NCBI RefSeq assembly: GCF_007997215.1
Contig: NZ_VORW01000030.1
Location: 1 to 39,076 of the forward strand
Reading direction: 5' to 3'
Length of the DNA stretch: 39,076 nt
Source: Algoriphagus aquimarinus
Lineage (GTDB): Bacteria; Bacteroidota; Bacteroidia; Cytophagales; Cyclobacteriaceae
The notes beneath the pieces are model-generated. The model saw only the letters and a program-made list of their open reading frames with translations. It had not been told where the DNA came from and did not search any database. Of the stretch, positions 25,539-33,375 are shown one piece after another; the stretch's first letter is position 1, and the number at the start of each line of letters is the position of its first letter. The translations under genes were made by a program, and so were the position numbers.

Positions 25539-26285
25539 TTAATCCTCAACCAGTATTTTGTCAATTTCCGCGATCAATTCTTTTGTCCTTTCCAGCAATG
25601 TTCCTCTGCCATTATTTACTAGTTTGGACACAAATATTTTGGAAGTTAGTGCAGCATTTAAATCTATTTTCAATTTGTTTTCATTGGCTTCATCCCAAAA
25701 CGAATCCATTGTTTCACCATTTATGGCGTTAAAGGGGCTGTTTAGCGGGTAGGTTTGAACATAGGTCTTCCCTACGTCTGAGCAGATTTTCAGATTAAAA
25801 TCCACCAGTTTCAAAGTTGTTAACTGGAACGCGTTATGTTCTTGAATTTTTTTGGCAAAATCTCTATCAAGTAAGTCCAAATTACCCGTGGAAATCATCG
25901 CATTGAAGGTATTTAAGTTTAATTCATTACTGGGATTGAAATACGGGGTGAATTCAAATCGAGCTATTTTGATAAGCGTGTCAGCGTTAGCATTGGGAGA
26001 AGAAAGCCGTCTGGATAATTCCGAATCCTCCTTTAAAAGCTGCTCAAAATCCGCTAATTGCTTTTCAAGGAGAATAACGTCAGCCTCCAGATCTGATTGA
26101 AATGATTTTATATAACCGTCTTTTAATTTCTCTTTTTTACTTTCCTCATTCAGGTTATTTATAGTTAGCGCTATCAAAATACCGACAACTACCAATATTA
26201 TCTCACCAATGGCATACTTTAGATACTTTCCAGTATTGCCTTTTAATAGTAGACTTTGTCGAATTTTTCTAAAGAATTTTATCAT
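25539..26285 (-). CDS. DUF6090 family membrane-anchored protein A
   Basis: A 248-residue protein starting MIKFFRKIRQSLLLKGN, then one membrane helix (YAIGEIILVVVGILIALTINN, 25-45) with the family's conserved GEI.LVV.GILIA..INN motif, then a mostly helical soluble domain, probably periplasmic. The function is unknown. The first 86 bases are about 88% identical to those of the neighbouring paralogue B, whereas the rest has diverged almost completely. It lies 20 bases after gene B in the same direction and is probably co-transcribed. Confidence 0.88.
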   Translation of the reverse strand: MIKFFRKIRQSLLLKGNTGKYLKYAIGEIILVVVGILIALTINNLNEESKKEKLKDGYIKSFQSDLEADVILLEKQLADFEQLLKEDSELSRRLSSPNANADTLIKIARFEFTPYFNPSNELNLNTFNAMISTGNLDLLDRDFAKKIQEHNAFQLTTLKLVDFNLKICSDVGKTYVQTYPLNSPFNAINGETMDSFWDEANENKLKIDLNAALTSKIFVSKLVNNGRGTLLERTKELIAEIDKILVED

Positions 26286-26305
26286 GTGTTATGGTGTAAT
26301 TAAGC

Positions 26306-27028
26306 TTAACTGTCCAATTCCTGACTAATTAAATTAATCGTTAGTTCAACGTCCTCCTTTAATTCATAATAGAATCCTAGCATGGTTTTTCTTAGGAAAA
26401 TATTGGTAGTAATCACATTTTTGAGTTGATGATTTTTAAATAAATTTTGACCATCAATTGGTTCTGCACTTTCCCATATCGCTTCAATTTTAAAAGCTTT
26501 AGATACTTCTGGCATAAATAATCCATACTGAAATGAATTATCGTCTTGCTTTTCAAAATCAATCAAATTGTGAAATGAAAAGGAGTAAAGTGAGGTGATA
26601 TTTTGTCTTAGACTATCACTGGTGATAATTTCCAGTCCACGTGATTTTAGATTTTCATAGGCACTCTGATTTGGGAGTGTCCTGGTTGTAAATATCATAT
26701 TTGCGAAGTGGAATTTGAGAGAATCAGAATACTCAATTTCTCTGTTTAGGTATTGAAGTACGATTTCATTTGACCTCAACCTACTTTCGTTAAAGCCAAT
26801 GTTGAATTGAATGTCTTTTAAATCGAATTGTAAACTGTTTCTAATTTCTATAAGATATTTTCTTTCTAAATCTTCCAGTTGATTTCTGTTGTTCCAATTA
26901 TTGATTTGGACTGCTATTAATATTCCGATTACCACGAGGATGATCTCACCAACAGCATATTTTAAATACTTTCCAGTATTGCCTTCTGAAAGTAGGCTTT
27001 GGCGAATTTTTCTAAAAAATTTTATCAT
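26306..27028 (-). CDS. DUF6090 family membrane-anchored protein B
   Basis: A 240-residue paralogue of the next gene, with the same N-terminus (MIKFFRKIRQSLLSEGN) and membrane helix (YAVGEIILVVIGILIAVQINNWN). Its soluble part is different in sequence but again helical (RKYLIEIRNSLQFDLKDIQFNI). DUF6090 genes often occur as tandem paralogues in Bacteroidota and their role is unknown. It starts at ATG 27028. The conserved N-terminus could be a sorting or oligomerisation anchor shared by variable outer domains (inference). Confidence 0.88.
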   Translation of the reverse strand: MIKFFRKIRQSLLSEGNTGKYLKYAVGEIILVVIGILIAVQINNWNNRNQLEDLERKYLIEIRNSLQFDLKDIQFNIGFNESRLRSNEIVLQYLNREIEYSDSLKFHFANMIFTTRTLPNQSAYENLKSRGLEIITSDSLRQNITSLYSFSFHNLIDFEKQDDNSFQYGLFMPEVSKAFKIEAIWESAEPIDGQNLFKNHQLKNVITTNIFLRKTMLGFYYELKEDVELTINLISQELDS

Positions 27029-27155
27029 AGGTTACATGTGGGTATAATGAAAAATGTCCTCTCAGGTTTTTTATTGTATCCTGCAGGATCCTTGGGAATT
27101 CTATCTCTAGTTAGCTTAGTCAATAAAACATGTTTGTAGTCCTTACTCATTCATC

Positions 27156-27521
27156 TTACGCTTGGCGTAAGATTTTCTCCATCTTCCTTCCTTTTGCCAA
27201 CTCATCAACCAATTTGTCCAGGTATCTAACATTCTTAGTCAGCGGAGTTTCAATTTCTTCTATACTATAGCCACAAATCATCCCTGTAATTAGAGGGGCA
27301 TTTTGATTCAATTTTGCTTTTTGAAAGAAGGTAACGAAAGTCACTTTTTCGGCAATCAGTTCCTGCAGTTTTTGCTCATCAAAACCAGTTAGCCACTCAA
27401 TCACCTGGTGTAATTCTTCCTTTGTTCTACCTTTTTTCTCAACCTTAGCTACATAGTGTGGATATACTGAGGCAAATGTCAATTTCGCCATTTTGGCATC
27501 GTGTTCAGGTGTTGTTATCAT
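27156..27521 (-). CDS. DUF2200 family protein
   Basis: A 121-residue cytoplasmic protein matching DUF2200 along its length: KLTFASVYPHYVAKVEKKGRTKEELHQVI, EWLTGFDEQKL, then LITGMICGYSIEEIETPL and YLDKLVDELAKGRKMEKILR. No function is established for the family; the 'KKGRTKEEL...WLTG' signature is highly conserved. It starts at ATG 27521 and stands alone between the DUF6090 pair and the hydrolase terminator. Confidence 0.9.
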   Translation of the reverse strand: MITTPEHDAKMAKLTFASVYPHYVAKVEKKGRTKEELHQVIEWLTGFDEQKLQELIAEKVTFVTFFQKAKLNQNAPLITGMICGYSIEEIETPLTKNVRYLDKLVDELAKGRKMEKILRQA

Positions 27522-27636
27522 ATTCTTAATTGATAATGATTGCGAAGGGATACAAATCTCCTTAGTTGTCTACTTGATTTACAATGTTGAAAATAGCTAA
27601 TCTTAGGTATACTCAGTGCCTAAAAGTTTGAAAATG

Positions 27637-27666
27637 AAAAAGGGAAGCGTTTAAGCTTCCCTTTTT
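27637..27666 (-). terminator. Bidirectional-looking terminator after the CocE-like gene
   Basis: GGGAAGC (27642-27648) and GCTTCCC (27655-27661) form a perfect stem with a 6-base loop, flanked by A5 and T5, so the minus-strand transcript ends in TTTTT. It lies 20 bases after the hydrolase stop. Confidence 0.9.
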
Positions 27667-27686
27667 CTATTGAATAAGAATTAAAC

Positions 27687-29570
27687 CTATTTTTTCACGA
27701 TAGGTAGCACAATTCTACTCAGGCTTTTTGCACCATGATGAATGGAGTTTGTGGCTACTACCCCTTCAGTTTCATCGTAGGTATTTCCTCCTGTATTCAT
27801 ATTTCTATCGAATCTAGGGAAGTTGGAGCTACTCACTTCTATGCGGATCCGGTGTCCCTTATCAAAGTAATTGGAGGTACTCATAGGAGTCATTTTGACT
27901 TCGTAAACCTTGCCATCTTCCATCCAAACTTCCTTGTCATAACCCTCTCTATAGCGAATACGCTGAATGGTTTCATCTAGGTTAAATGCTTTTCCGTCAG
28001 GATGCACATCGATCAATTTTATGGTTACATCGGTGTCTTTAGCATCTGAAGAAAGGTATAAGTAGGACTCTATATATCCTGAAACCTCGATTCCTTCTTC
28101 CAATACATCTGAAGTGTAAACAAGAATATCATCCCGAATTTCCATTTCGGATTGATCAAAAGAACCACCAGTCACAGCATTTCCCGTACAGCAGACATTT
28201 CCTCCATAGGAAGTTACTGGATTCATAGGGTCGTATTTGAACGTGTCAGGACTGTCTTTTTTAGGTTTTTTTGGAGTAAGCTTTCCGTCACCTTGAAGCG
28301 TATTGGCATTGCCTTCTGAGGCCAAATACATGGTAGTCATCACAGCCTCAGCAGGAGGCCATACATCAGAAGTTTGCCACTTATTTGATCCCATGGTGTA
28401 ATACTGTACTCTAGGCATTTCCTCCATCACTTCAGACTTTTCTCCTTTCAGCCATAGATCAAACCATGCCGTAATGATCTCATCGTAATTCAATCGGGCA
28501 TCACCCACATTCAAATCACCTATCATGGTGTTTTCAGTAGCTCGAGTGTAGGAACAGTGCATAACGGGAGCAATCACCAAATACTGATTGTCCCGTGCTA
28601 ATTGGGAAACGGCATTTTCTCTGGCGTGATTGAACATCGCGATATTTGGACCTGAGGACACATCAAACCAAGACACAAACCAGAAACTAGGCTTGTCGAA
28701 AGGCATTTCGTCATTATACAAACCACTAGTAAACCACTTTGGATCATTTGGCTTACGGGTGATCATCTCTTCGTAGATGCCCATTGGGCCATTTTGATTT
28801 TTGATAATATCCTGAATCGGAAGATGTGAAAGTGCCTCTTTGGAATCAATTCTCGGGTACTCCGGTGACATATCATAGAAGCGCTGAAGTCTTAGCAAAT
28901 CTTGCTGACTGATACCTTTTGGTAATTTAGGAGCCATTGGGTCATGCTGTACGCCATAAAGCCAGTTGGTGAATAGCATCTGTCCAGCACCTCCTCGGTA
29001 CCAGTTTCCTTGCTCCCAAAACTCTCCAACTTTACCTACTCCTGCACCAAAACCTTGGGGTACTAATGCTCCTAAGGCTGGATGATCCAGTGAAGCTACG
29101 GCCATTTGCCATTCGGCTGTGGAAGAGCAACCCAGCGTTCCGATCTTGCCATTACTCCAATTTTGCTTGGACATCCACTCAAAGGCGTCGTATCCATCCG
29201 TCAATGGAACGCCAAGAATATCCCAATCTCCCTCGGAAAAATACCTGCCACGCTCGTTTTGTACTACGTAGACATAGCCTTTTTCCACCCAGGAAAGAGC
29301 AGTCTGCATGGTGCGTGTGTTCATTTCTCCATTTCCCCAGGTATTGAAATTGTAAGGAGTTCGGGAAAATACTATTGGATATTTCCCTTCGCCTTTGGGA
29401 CGGTAAATATCTGTGGCCAACCGGACGCCATCACGCATGGGCATCATGACTTTTTGATCCACAATAGCGACTTCATCCAGCTGATCGATGATGCTTTTTT
29501 CCTGAGAAAAAGTAACAGAAACGACCATGACCAGCAGCAGAGTCAGGAAGATGTTATAAAGATGTTTCAT
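27687..29570 (-). CDS. CocE/NonD family hydrolase, secreted
   Basis: A 627-residue alpha/beta hydrolase with a signal peptide (LTLLLVMVVSVTFSQ). The S15-like domain shows MPMRDGVRLATDIYRP (43-58), the oxyanion-region segment NERGRYFSEGDW (105-116) and the nucleophile elbow LGCSSTAEW with Ser149. The C-terminal jelly-roll (about 430-627) has the family's GYIESYLYLSSDAKDTDVTIKLIDVHPDG and RIRIEVSSSNFPRFDRN. Relatives cleave esters, acylated beta-lactams or X-Pro peptides; the substrate is not predictable. It is probably periplasmic. It starts at ATG 29570 and is monocistronic. Confidence 0.92.
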   Translation of the reverse strand: MKHLYNIFLTLLLVMVVSVTFSQEKSIIDQLDEVAIVDQKVMMPMRDGVRLATDIYRPKGEGKYPIVFSRTPYNFNTWGNGEMNTRTMQTALSWVEKGYVYVVQNERGRYFSEGDWDILGVPLTDGYDAFEWMSKQNWSNGKIGTLGCSSTAEWQMAVASLDHPALGALVPQGFGAGVGKVGEFWEQGNWYRGGAGQMLFTNWLYGVQHDPMAPKLPKGISQQDLLRLQRFYDMSPEYPRIDSKEALSHLPIQDIIKNQNGPMGIYEEMITRKPNDPKWFTSGLYNDEMPFDKPSFWFVSWFDVSSGPNIAMFNHARENAVSQLARDNQYLVIAPVMHCSYTRATENTMIGDLNVGDARLNYDEIITAWFDLWLKGEKSEVMEEMPRVQYYTMGSNKWQTSDVWPPAEAVMTTMYLASEGNANTLQGDGKLTPKKPKKDSPDTFKYDPMNPVTSYGGNVCCTGNAVTGGSFDQSEMEIRDDILVYTSDVLEEGIEVSGYIESYLYLSSDAKDTDVTIKLIDVHPDGKAFNLDETIQRIRYREGYDKEVWMEDGKVYEVKMTPMSTSNYFDKGHRIRIEVSSSNFPRFDRNMNTGGNTYDETEGVVATNSIHHGAKSLSRIVLPIVKK

Positions 29571-29755
29571 GTGTTAGGATTTCAATTTCAATCTAAGTTA
29601 GTGAAGGGATTGTTTAGGAGGTATGGAAAATGATGATTGGTCGATTTTATGGTTGAGAATTAATTGAAATTTAGATATACTGCGTCAAAGCGCAAGTAGC
29701 CAAAGACTTATGTGTGCGGTTTGAAAATGAATTACCAAGCCATGGACTTTTACCC

Positions 29756-29785
29756 TTTTCATTTCATACATAAAGGCTAAATTTG
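29756..29785 (+). promoter_or_regulatory. Promoter of the fumarylacetoacetase gene
   Basis: TTTT (29756-29759, imperfect -33), 18 bases of spacer, then TAAATTTG (29778-29785) followed by CA, the same -7 sequence as at 7598-7605. It lies 21 bases before ATG 29807. A TTG inside the box would be an alternative start codon, which argues for the ATG. Confidence 0.55.
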
Positions 29786-29806
29786 CAGTCACAACGATTT
29801 TTACAC

Positions 29807-31075
29807 ATGAGCGATAGCCCGACCAACACACTGATTTCCTGGGTGGAAGTATCAAAAAATTCTGATTTTACGATTTATAATCTCCCTTTTGGGATTTTTC
29901 AGAATAAAAAACTTAGTCCGCGTATAGGAATTGCAATCGGAGACAAGATTGTAGATTTGAGTATCCTGGATCAGGAGGGGTTTTTTTCCGATATGTTTTT
30001 GCCTGAAGGTGTGTTCCTAAAAGATTCGCTCAATGAGATGATTGCCTTAGGTAAAGTGATTACCAAAAAAATCAGAGAGCGTGTTCAGGATCTGCTTACT
30101 GCGGATAATGAAAAGCTACGAGATCATTCTGCAAGAGGAAAAGTGATGTTGCACCGAAAGGAAGCGACTATGCTGATGCCTGTGAAGATCGGTGATTACA
30201 CTGATTTCTACAGCAGTGTGGAGCATGCTACTAACGTAGGTAAAATGTTCCGTGATCCTGAGAATGCACTGTTGCCAAACTGGAAACATCTTCCAGTAGG
30301 CTATCATGGAAGAGCATCCTCCATCATTCCTTCTGGAGTTCCTATCACTAGACCAAAAGGTCAAACCAAGGATCCAGAGTCAGGTTCTCCGGTATTTGGC
30401 CCTAGCAAAAAGTTGGATTTTGAATTGGAGTTAGCATTCATTACAGGCAAATCCACCAAACTTGGTGATTCTGTTTCTACTGCTGATGCAGAGGATTATA
30501 TTTTTGGTTTTGTGCTTTTCAACGATTGGTCAGCCAGAGATATTCAGGCTTGGGAATATGTTCCTTTAGGACCCTTTTTAGGAAAAAGCTTTGCTTCTTC
30601 TATATCACCTTGGGTGGTTACTTTGGAAGCATTGGAGCAATTCAAGGTAGAAAGCCAAGTGCAAGAGCCAGAGGTTTTGGACTACTTGAAATGTGATAAG
30701 TCCCACAGCTTTGATATACAATTGGAAGCATACATTCAGCCTGATGGAGAAAAAGGCAGCAAAGTGAGTACGACCAATTTCAAGAACATGTATTGGAATG
30801 TGGCGCAGCAATTGGCGCATCATACCGTTAATGGCTGCAATATCAATGTAGGAGATATGATGGCTTCTGGGACTATATCTGGTCAGGAGCCAGATTCTTA
30901 TGGATCTATGCTGGAGCTTTCCTGGAATGGAAAGGAAGTTGTAAAGCTCGAATCTGGAACTGAGAGAACGTTTATCGAAGACGGAGATACTGTAATTATG
31001 AAAGGATTTGCGGAGAAAGATGGAGTGAGAGTAGGCTTTGGAGAGGTAAAAGCCAAGGTTCTTCCTGCTAAGTAA
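29807..31075 (+). CDS. fah: Fumarylacetoacetase
   Basis: The last enzyme of tyrosine/homogentisate breakdown: it cleaves 4-fumarylacetoacetate to fumarate and acetoacetate in the cytoplasm. It has 422 residues from ATG 29807. The N-terminal SH3-like part contains YNLPFGIFQ. The catalytic domain has Asp133 (DYTDFYSS), catalytic His140 (VEHATNVG), Glu206 and Glu208 (LDFELELAF) and Asp240 (LFNDWSARD), matching the metal ligands and general base of mammalian FAH with a constant offset. VGYHGRASSI and MASGTISGQEPDSYGSMLELSW are also present. Other genes of the pathway are not in the window. Confidence 0.97.
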   Translation: MSDSPTNTLISWVEVSKNSDFTIYNLPFGIFQNKKLSPRIGIAIGDKIVDLSILDQEGFFSDMFLPEGVFLKDSLNEMIALGKVITKKIRERVQDLLTADNEKLRDHSARGKVMLHRKEATMLMPVKIGDYTDFYSSVEHATNVGKMFRDPENALLPNWKHLPVGYHGRASSIIPSGVPITRPKGQTKDPESGSPVFGPSKKLDFELELAFITGKSTKLGDSVSTADAEDYIFGFVLFNDWSARDIQAWEYVPLGPFLGKSFASSISPWVVTLEALEQFKVESQVQEPEVLDYLKCDKSHSFDIQLEAYIQPDGEKGSKVSTTNFKNMYWNVAQQLAHHTVNGCNINVGDMMASGTISGQEPDSYGSMLELSWNGKEVVKLESGTERTFIEDGDTVIMKGFAEKDGVRVGFGEVKAKVLPAK

Positions 31076-31095
31076 TTTGCAATAAATACTAATTT

Positions 31096-31129
31096 AAAAC
31101 CCTGACTTAGTACAAGTCAGGGTTTTTTT
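31096..31129 (+). terminator. Rho-independent terminator of the fumarylacetoacetase gene
   Basis: AAAACCCTGACTT (31096-31108) pairs perfectly with AAGTCAGGGTTTT (31114-31126), loop of 5, T7 tail. It lies 20 bases after the stop. Confidence 0.93.
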
Positions 31130-31158
31130 ATGCCCATTTCTTATTCATTTTTATCTAT

Positions 31159-31181
31159 AACGCTTAAATTTATTAAGCGTT
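31159..31181. repeat. Perfect inverted repeat AACGCTTAA/TTAAGCGTT
   Basis: A 9-bp perfect stem with loop ATTTA, 30 bases after the previous terminator and about 160 bases before the next gene. There is no T-run, so it is more likely an operator or a structured leader than a terminator. A second weaker hairpin GTCTC/GAGAC lies at 31286-31305. No TAnnTTTG box is obvious in the gap. Confidence 0.5.
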
Positions 31182-31343
31182 GAATATCAGTAGTTTGAGG
31201 TATTTATCATTACCTGGTATTCGTTGGTTCCCGATAGTTTTTTGTCTTTTTTCAGAAATGAAGCGGGATAAAGATTTCCATACAAGTCTCATTTTTTTCA
31301 GAGACAATTATTCCTTTTCAAACTTTCTTACTAATTAAAAACA

Positions 31344-32846
31344 ATGGCTAAGCTTAGAAATTTATCTATTACAACCCCTATTCTTTTTGCCTTACCTCTT
31401 CGGAGCGAATGGGCGGTAAATCCCGTCGACATCAATAAGCCTGTGATGGCTGGCGATTGGGATGATGCCGGCAGTCTCAAATTCTCCAGAGGCTATGTGA
31501 TGGCAAAGAATGATGCTAATTTTCTCTATCTCACACTCGATGTAGTATCTGACACAGGAAATGATGCTGGTACTAACGATTACTTTTGGCTGACTTTCGA
31601 CAACAACCGTGATCGTGCGATCACCTCTGGTGTCGATGTGAATTATGGACTTTATCCAGGTCAACCAAATAAATTGGGAAGGCAGAAATACCTTGGGCCG
31701 GGCAGCTGGACTGGACTGCTGGCAGATCCCTCAAATTCCGGTGTTGTCCAAGAGTTTGGTGCCAGTCCAAATTCTGATGAATCTCACCGAATCTGGAAAT
31801 TTAGACTGGAACTTAGTGAGATCAATGTTGCGCTTTCTTGGCCATTGAGTACTCCCTACACATATTTTGGATTTAGAGTCAGATCCAGTAATCCGGGGTT
31901 TACAACTGACTTTCCAGGCGATTTCTACAAGGATTTCACCAAACTTCGCCAGTTGATTTTAAGTAGAAAACCTACCATCCCTTCCAAGGATTTGGGGCCT
32001 GTGGTAGGAAGTGTAGGTTTGATACCCACGACTAAAATCTCAGCGACTGGTCGTGCAAAAACTGACTCAGGATACTATCACTTTGTAGAGAATGCAGCAT
32101 TTGGCGGAACGCTGAATTTGATAGGTAATCGTACCAAGCTACAGCAACTCTGGGCGGCAGGGAATACCAAATACAAAGTGGAAATAGCAGCTCCGGGAGG
32201 CTCTTTCGCCAAGTTGATTTCTAACTGGTCAAACTACCGCTGGACTGGATCAACCTATGCGTTGGAATCCTTTGCTGCTTCGGCTTATGGCTACTATCAG
32301 ATGGCAAATCCTGGGACGGATTACTCGATCGATGATCTGCTAATCCAGTTTCCCACTACGGCACTTTTACCTGGGCTGTATAGAATCCAAGTGACATTTT
32401 TTGTTGGAAGTAGTACGACCGATATAGCCGCTATTCAGGAATTGAGATTGTTTATTGATAATCATGTGCCGTCCACTATCATAGAAAGTGTAAAGCATGG
32501 TAGTATCGAAGTCTCAGCCTGTGCAATTGAAACTATAGGAGCAGCTCCTGATGGTTTGAATTTCCGAATTACTGCAAATGATCCTGAAGGAAATTTGAGG
32601 GGAGTCAGTTTCTATGCAACCTATGGCGCTGGTCTTTCTGCTTCTATTTTCAGTGAAAGTTACACACTTGCAAAGGGAAATTGGGAGGGATTTGTCAATA
32701 AGCTAATTCCTGAATCAGGGAATTGGAGACCTCCGCAATCCTGTGCTTATAGCTTCGTGCTTTCGGTCAGCGCGAGGACAACCAACGGGTATTCCTGGGT
32801 GGGCCAGAACAGTACTCATCGCAACTTAACGCTGCTAATAGGGTAA
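31344..32846 (+). CDS. Large protein with CBM9/DOMON-like N-terminal domain, function unknown
   Basis: A 500-residue protein that I do not recognise as a named family. Residues about 28-200 resemble a DOMON/CBM9-type beta-sandwich (MAGDWDDAGSLKFSRGYVMA, FLYLTLDVVSDTG, NDYFWLTFDNNRDRAI), which in other proteins binds sugars or haem. The remaining 300 residues are beta-rich, Gly/Ser/Thr-rich and low in Lys and Cys, reminiscent of Ig-like or fibre domains. The ATG at 31344 is the only possible start (a stop lies 12 bases upstream), yet no convincing signal peptide or T9SS sorting domain is visible, which is odd for such a protein. It is monocistronic with its own terminator. Confidence 0.75.
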   Translation: MAKLRNLSITTPILFALPLRSEWAVNPVDINKPVMAGDWDDAGSLKFSRGYVMAKNDANFLYLTLDVVSDTGNDAGTNDYFWLTFDNNRDRAITSGVDVNYGLYPGQPNKLGRQKYLGPGSWTGLLADPSNSGVVQEFGASPNSDESHRIWKFRLELSEINVALSWPLSTPYTYFGFRVRSSNPGFTTDFPGDFYKDFTKLRQLILSRKPTIPSKDLGPVVGSVGLIPTTKISATGRAKTDSGYYHFVENAAFGGTLNLIGNRTKLQQLWAAGNTKYKVEIAAPGGSFAKLISNWSNYRWTGSTYALESFAASAYGYYQMANPGTDYSIDDLLIQFPTTALLPGLYRIQVTFFVGSSTTDIAAIQELRLFIDNHVPSTIIESVKHGSIEVSACAIETIGAAPDGLNFRITANDPEGNLRGVSFYATYGAGLSASIFSESYTLAKGNWEGFVNKLIPESGNWRPPQSCAYSFVLSVSARTTNGYSWVGQNSTHRNLTLLIG

Positions 32847-32871
32847 AGATTAAATGGTCTAAGAGCGAAAG

Positions 32872-32897
32872 CCACTTCTGATAAGGAGTGGTTTTTT
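32872..32897 (+). terminator. Rho-independent terminator of the CBM9-like gene
   Basis: CCACTTCT (32872-32879) pairs with AGGAGTGG (32884-32891), one G-T wobble, loop GATA, followed by T6. It lies 25 bases after the stop. Confidence 0.88.
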
Positions 32898-32900
32898 GTT

Positions 32901-32972
32901 TTAACCGCGGTGGACACAGAGGATATGCAGAGAGCACAGATAAGTGTTATCCTGCTTCTCCAGAAGCTGGAT
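32901..32972 (+). repeat. Composite interspersed repeat, uninterrupted copy
   Basis: Bases 32901-32950 are homologous to the reverse complement of 18721-18771, and 32946-32972 to that of 18661-18687, here joined directly through GTGTTATCC with no insertion. It starts right after a terminator. The open frame crossing it (32888-33148) shows no protein character. Confidence 0.72.
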
Positions 32973-33160
32973 ATGAATTCACCCACGGTCGAGGGAGTAC
33001 ACAGAGTGCTCAAGTGGATTTTCGTTTGTGTGATACAAGTACTGGCAAGGTAACCTCACAAACGGAAAGTTATCTGATCCAAAACCACCTACTTCGATTA
33101 GCTACCAGTCACAATTGTTTTCGACTCCTACTTGAGTTTGAAAATTGATCATTGAATTTG

Positions 33161-33281
33161 CTACTCTTCTTCTTTTTTGGAGGATTTACCTCCAGAGATT
33201 TTATAGATCAAATAGCCTATGCCTACTACAAAATGTAGAATTACTATTCCAGCTAGGATATAAATGGTAGTGTTGCTCATG
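33161..33281 (-). pseudogene. Small membrane protein gene, apparently frameshifted
   Basis: From ATG 33281 the minus strand reads MSNTTIYILAGIVI, then, in the next frame, LHFVVGIGYLIYKISGG followed by KSSKKEEE and a TAG at 33161-33163. Together these give a 39-residue peptide with a single membrane helix and a charged tail, a layout seen in small Bacteroidota proteins. One extra base in the AAA run at 33239-33241 separates the frames; without correction the first frame ends after 26 residues. Each half alone is short, so the gene call rests on the joined pattern. It lies downstream of the 33376-34287 gene, in the same direction. The rest of the gap 32847-33375 holds terminators and a repeat. 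Confidence 0.45.
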
Positions 33282-33317
33282 CAGCGTTTAAGCTATTGAT
33301 TATTTTCCTTAAAAGCA

Positions 33318-33347
33318 GAAAGCCATCCGAATTCTCGAATGGCTTTC
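33318..33347 (-). terminator. Inverted repeat after the lipoprotein isomerase gene
   Basis: GAAAGCCAT (33318-33326) and ATGGCTTTC (33339-33347) form a perfect 9-bp stem with a 12-base loop. On the minus strand the tail is TGCTTTT, a weak T-run. It sits between the isomerase stop (33376) and the small ORF, so it is a terminator or partial terminator. Confidence 0.65.
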
Positions 33348-33375
33348 CATTATATAAGGTATGACTTATTGGTTC

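Noticed and set aside
29106..29633. 175-residue open frame opposite the CocE-like gene
   Set aside because: Its strand is antisense to a clear hydrolase with catalytic motifs; it is a shadow frame.
32888..33148. 86-residue open frame after the CBM9-like gene
   Set aside because: It begins inside a terminator and crosses an interspersed repeat; the translation looks random.
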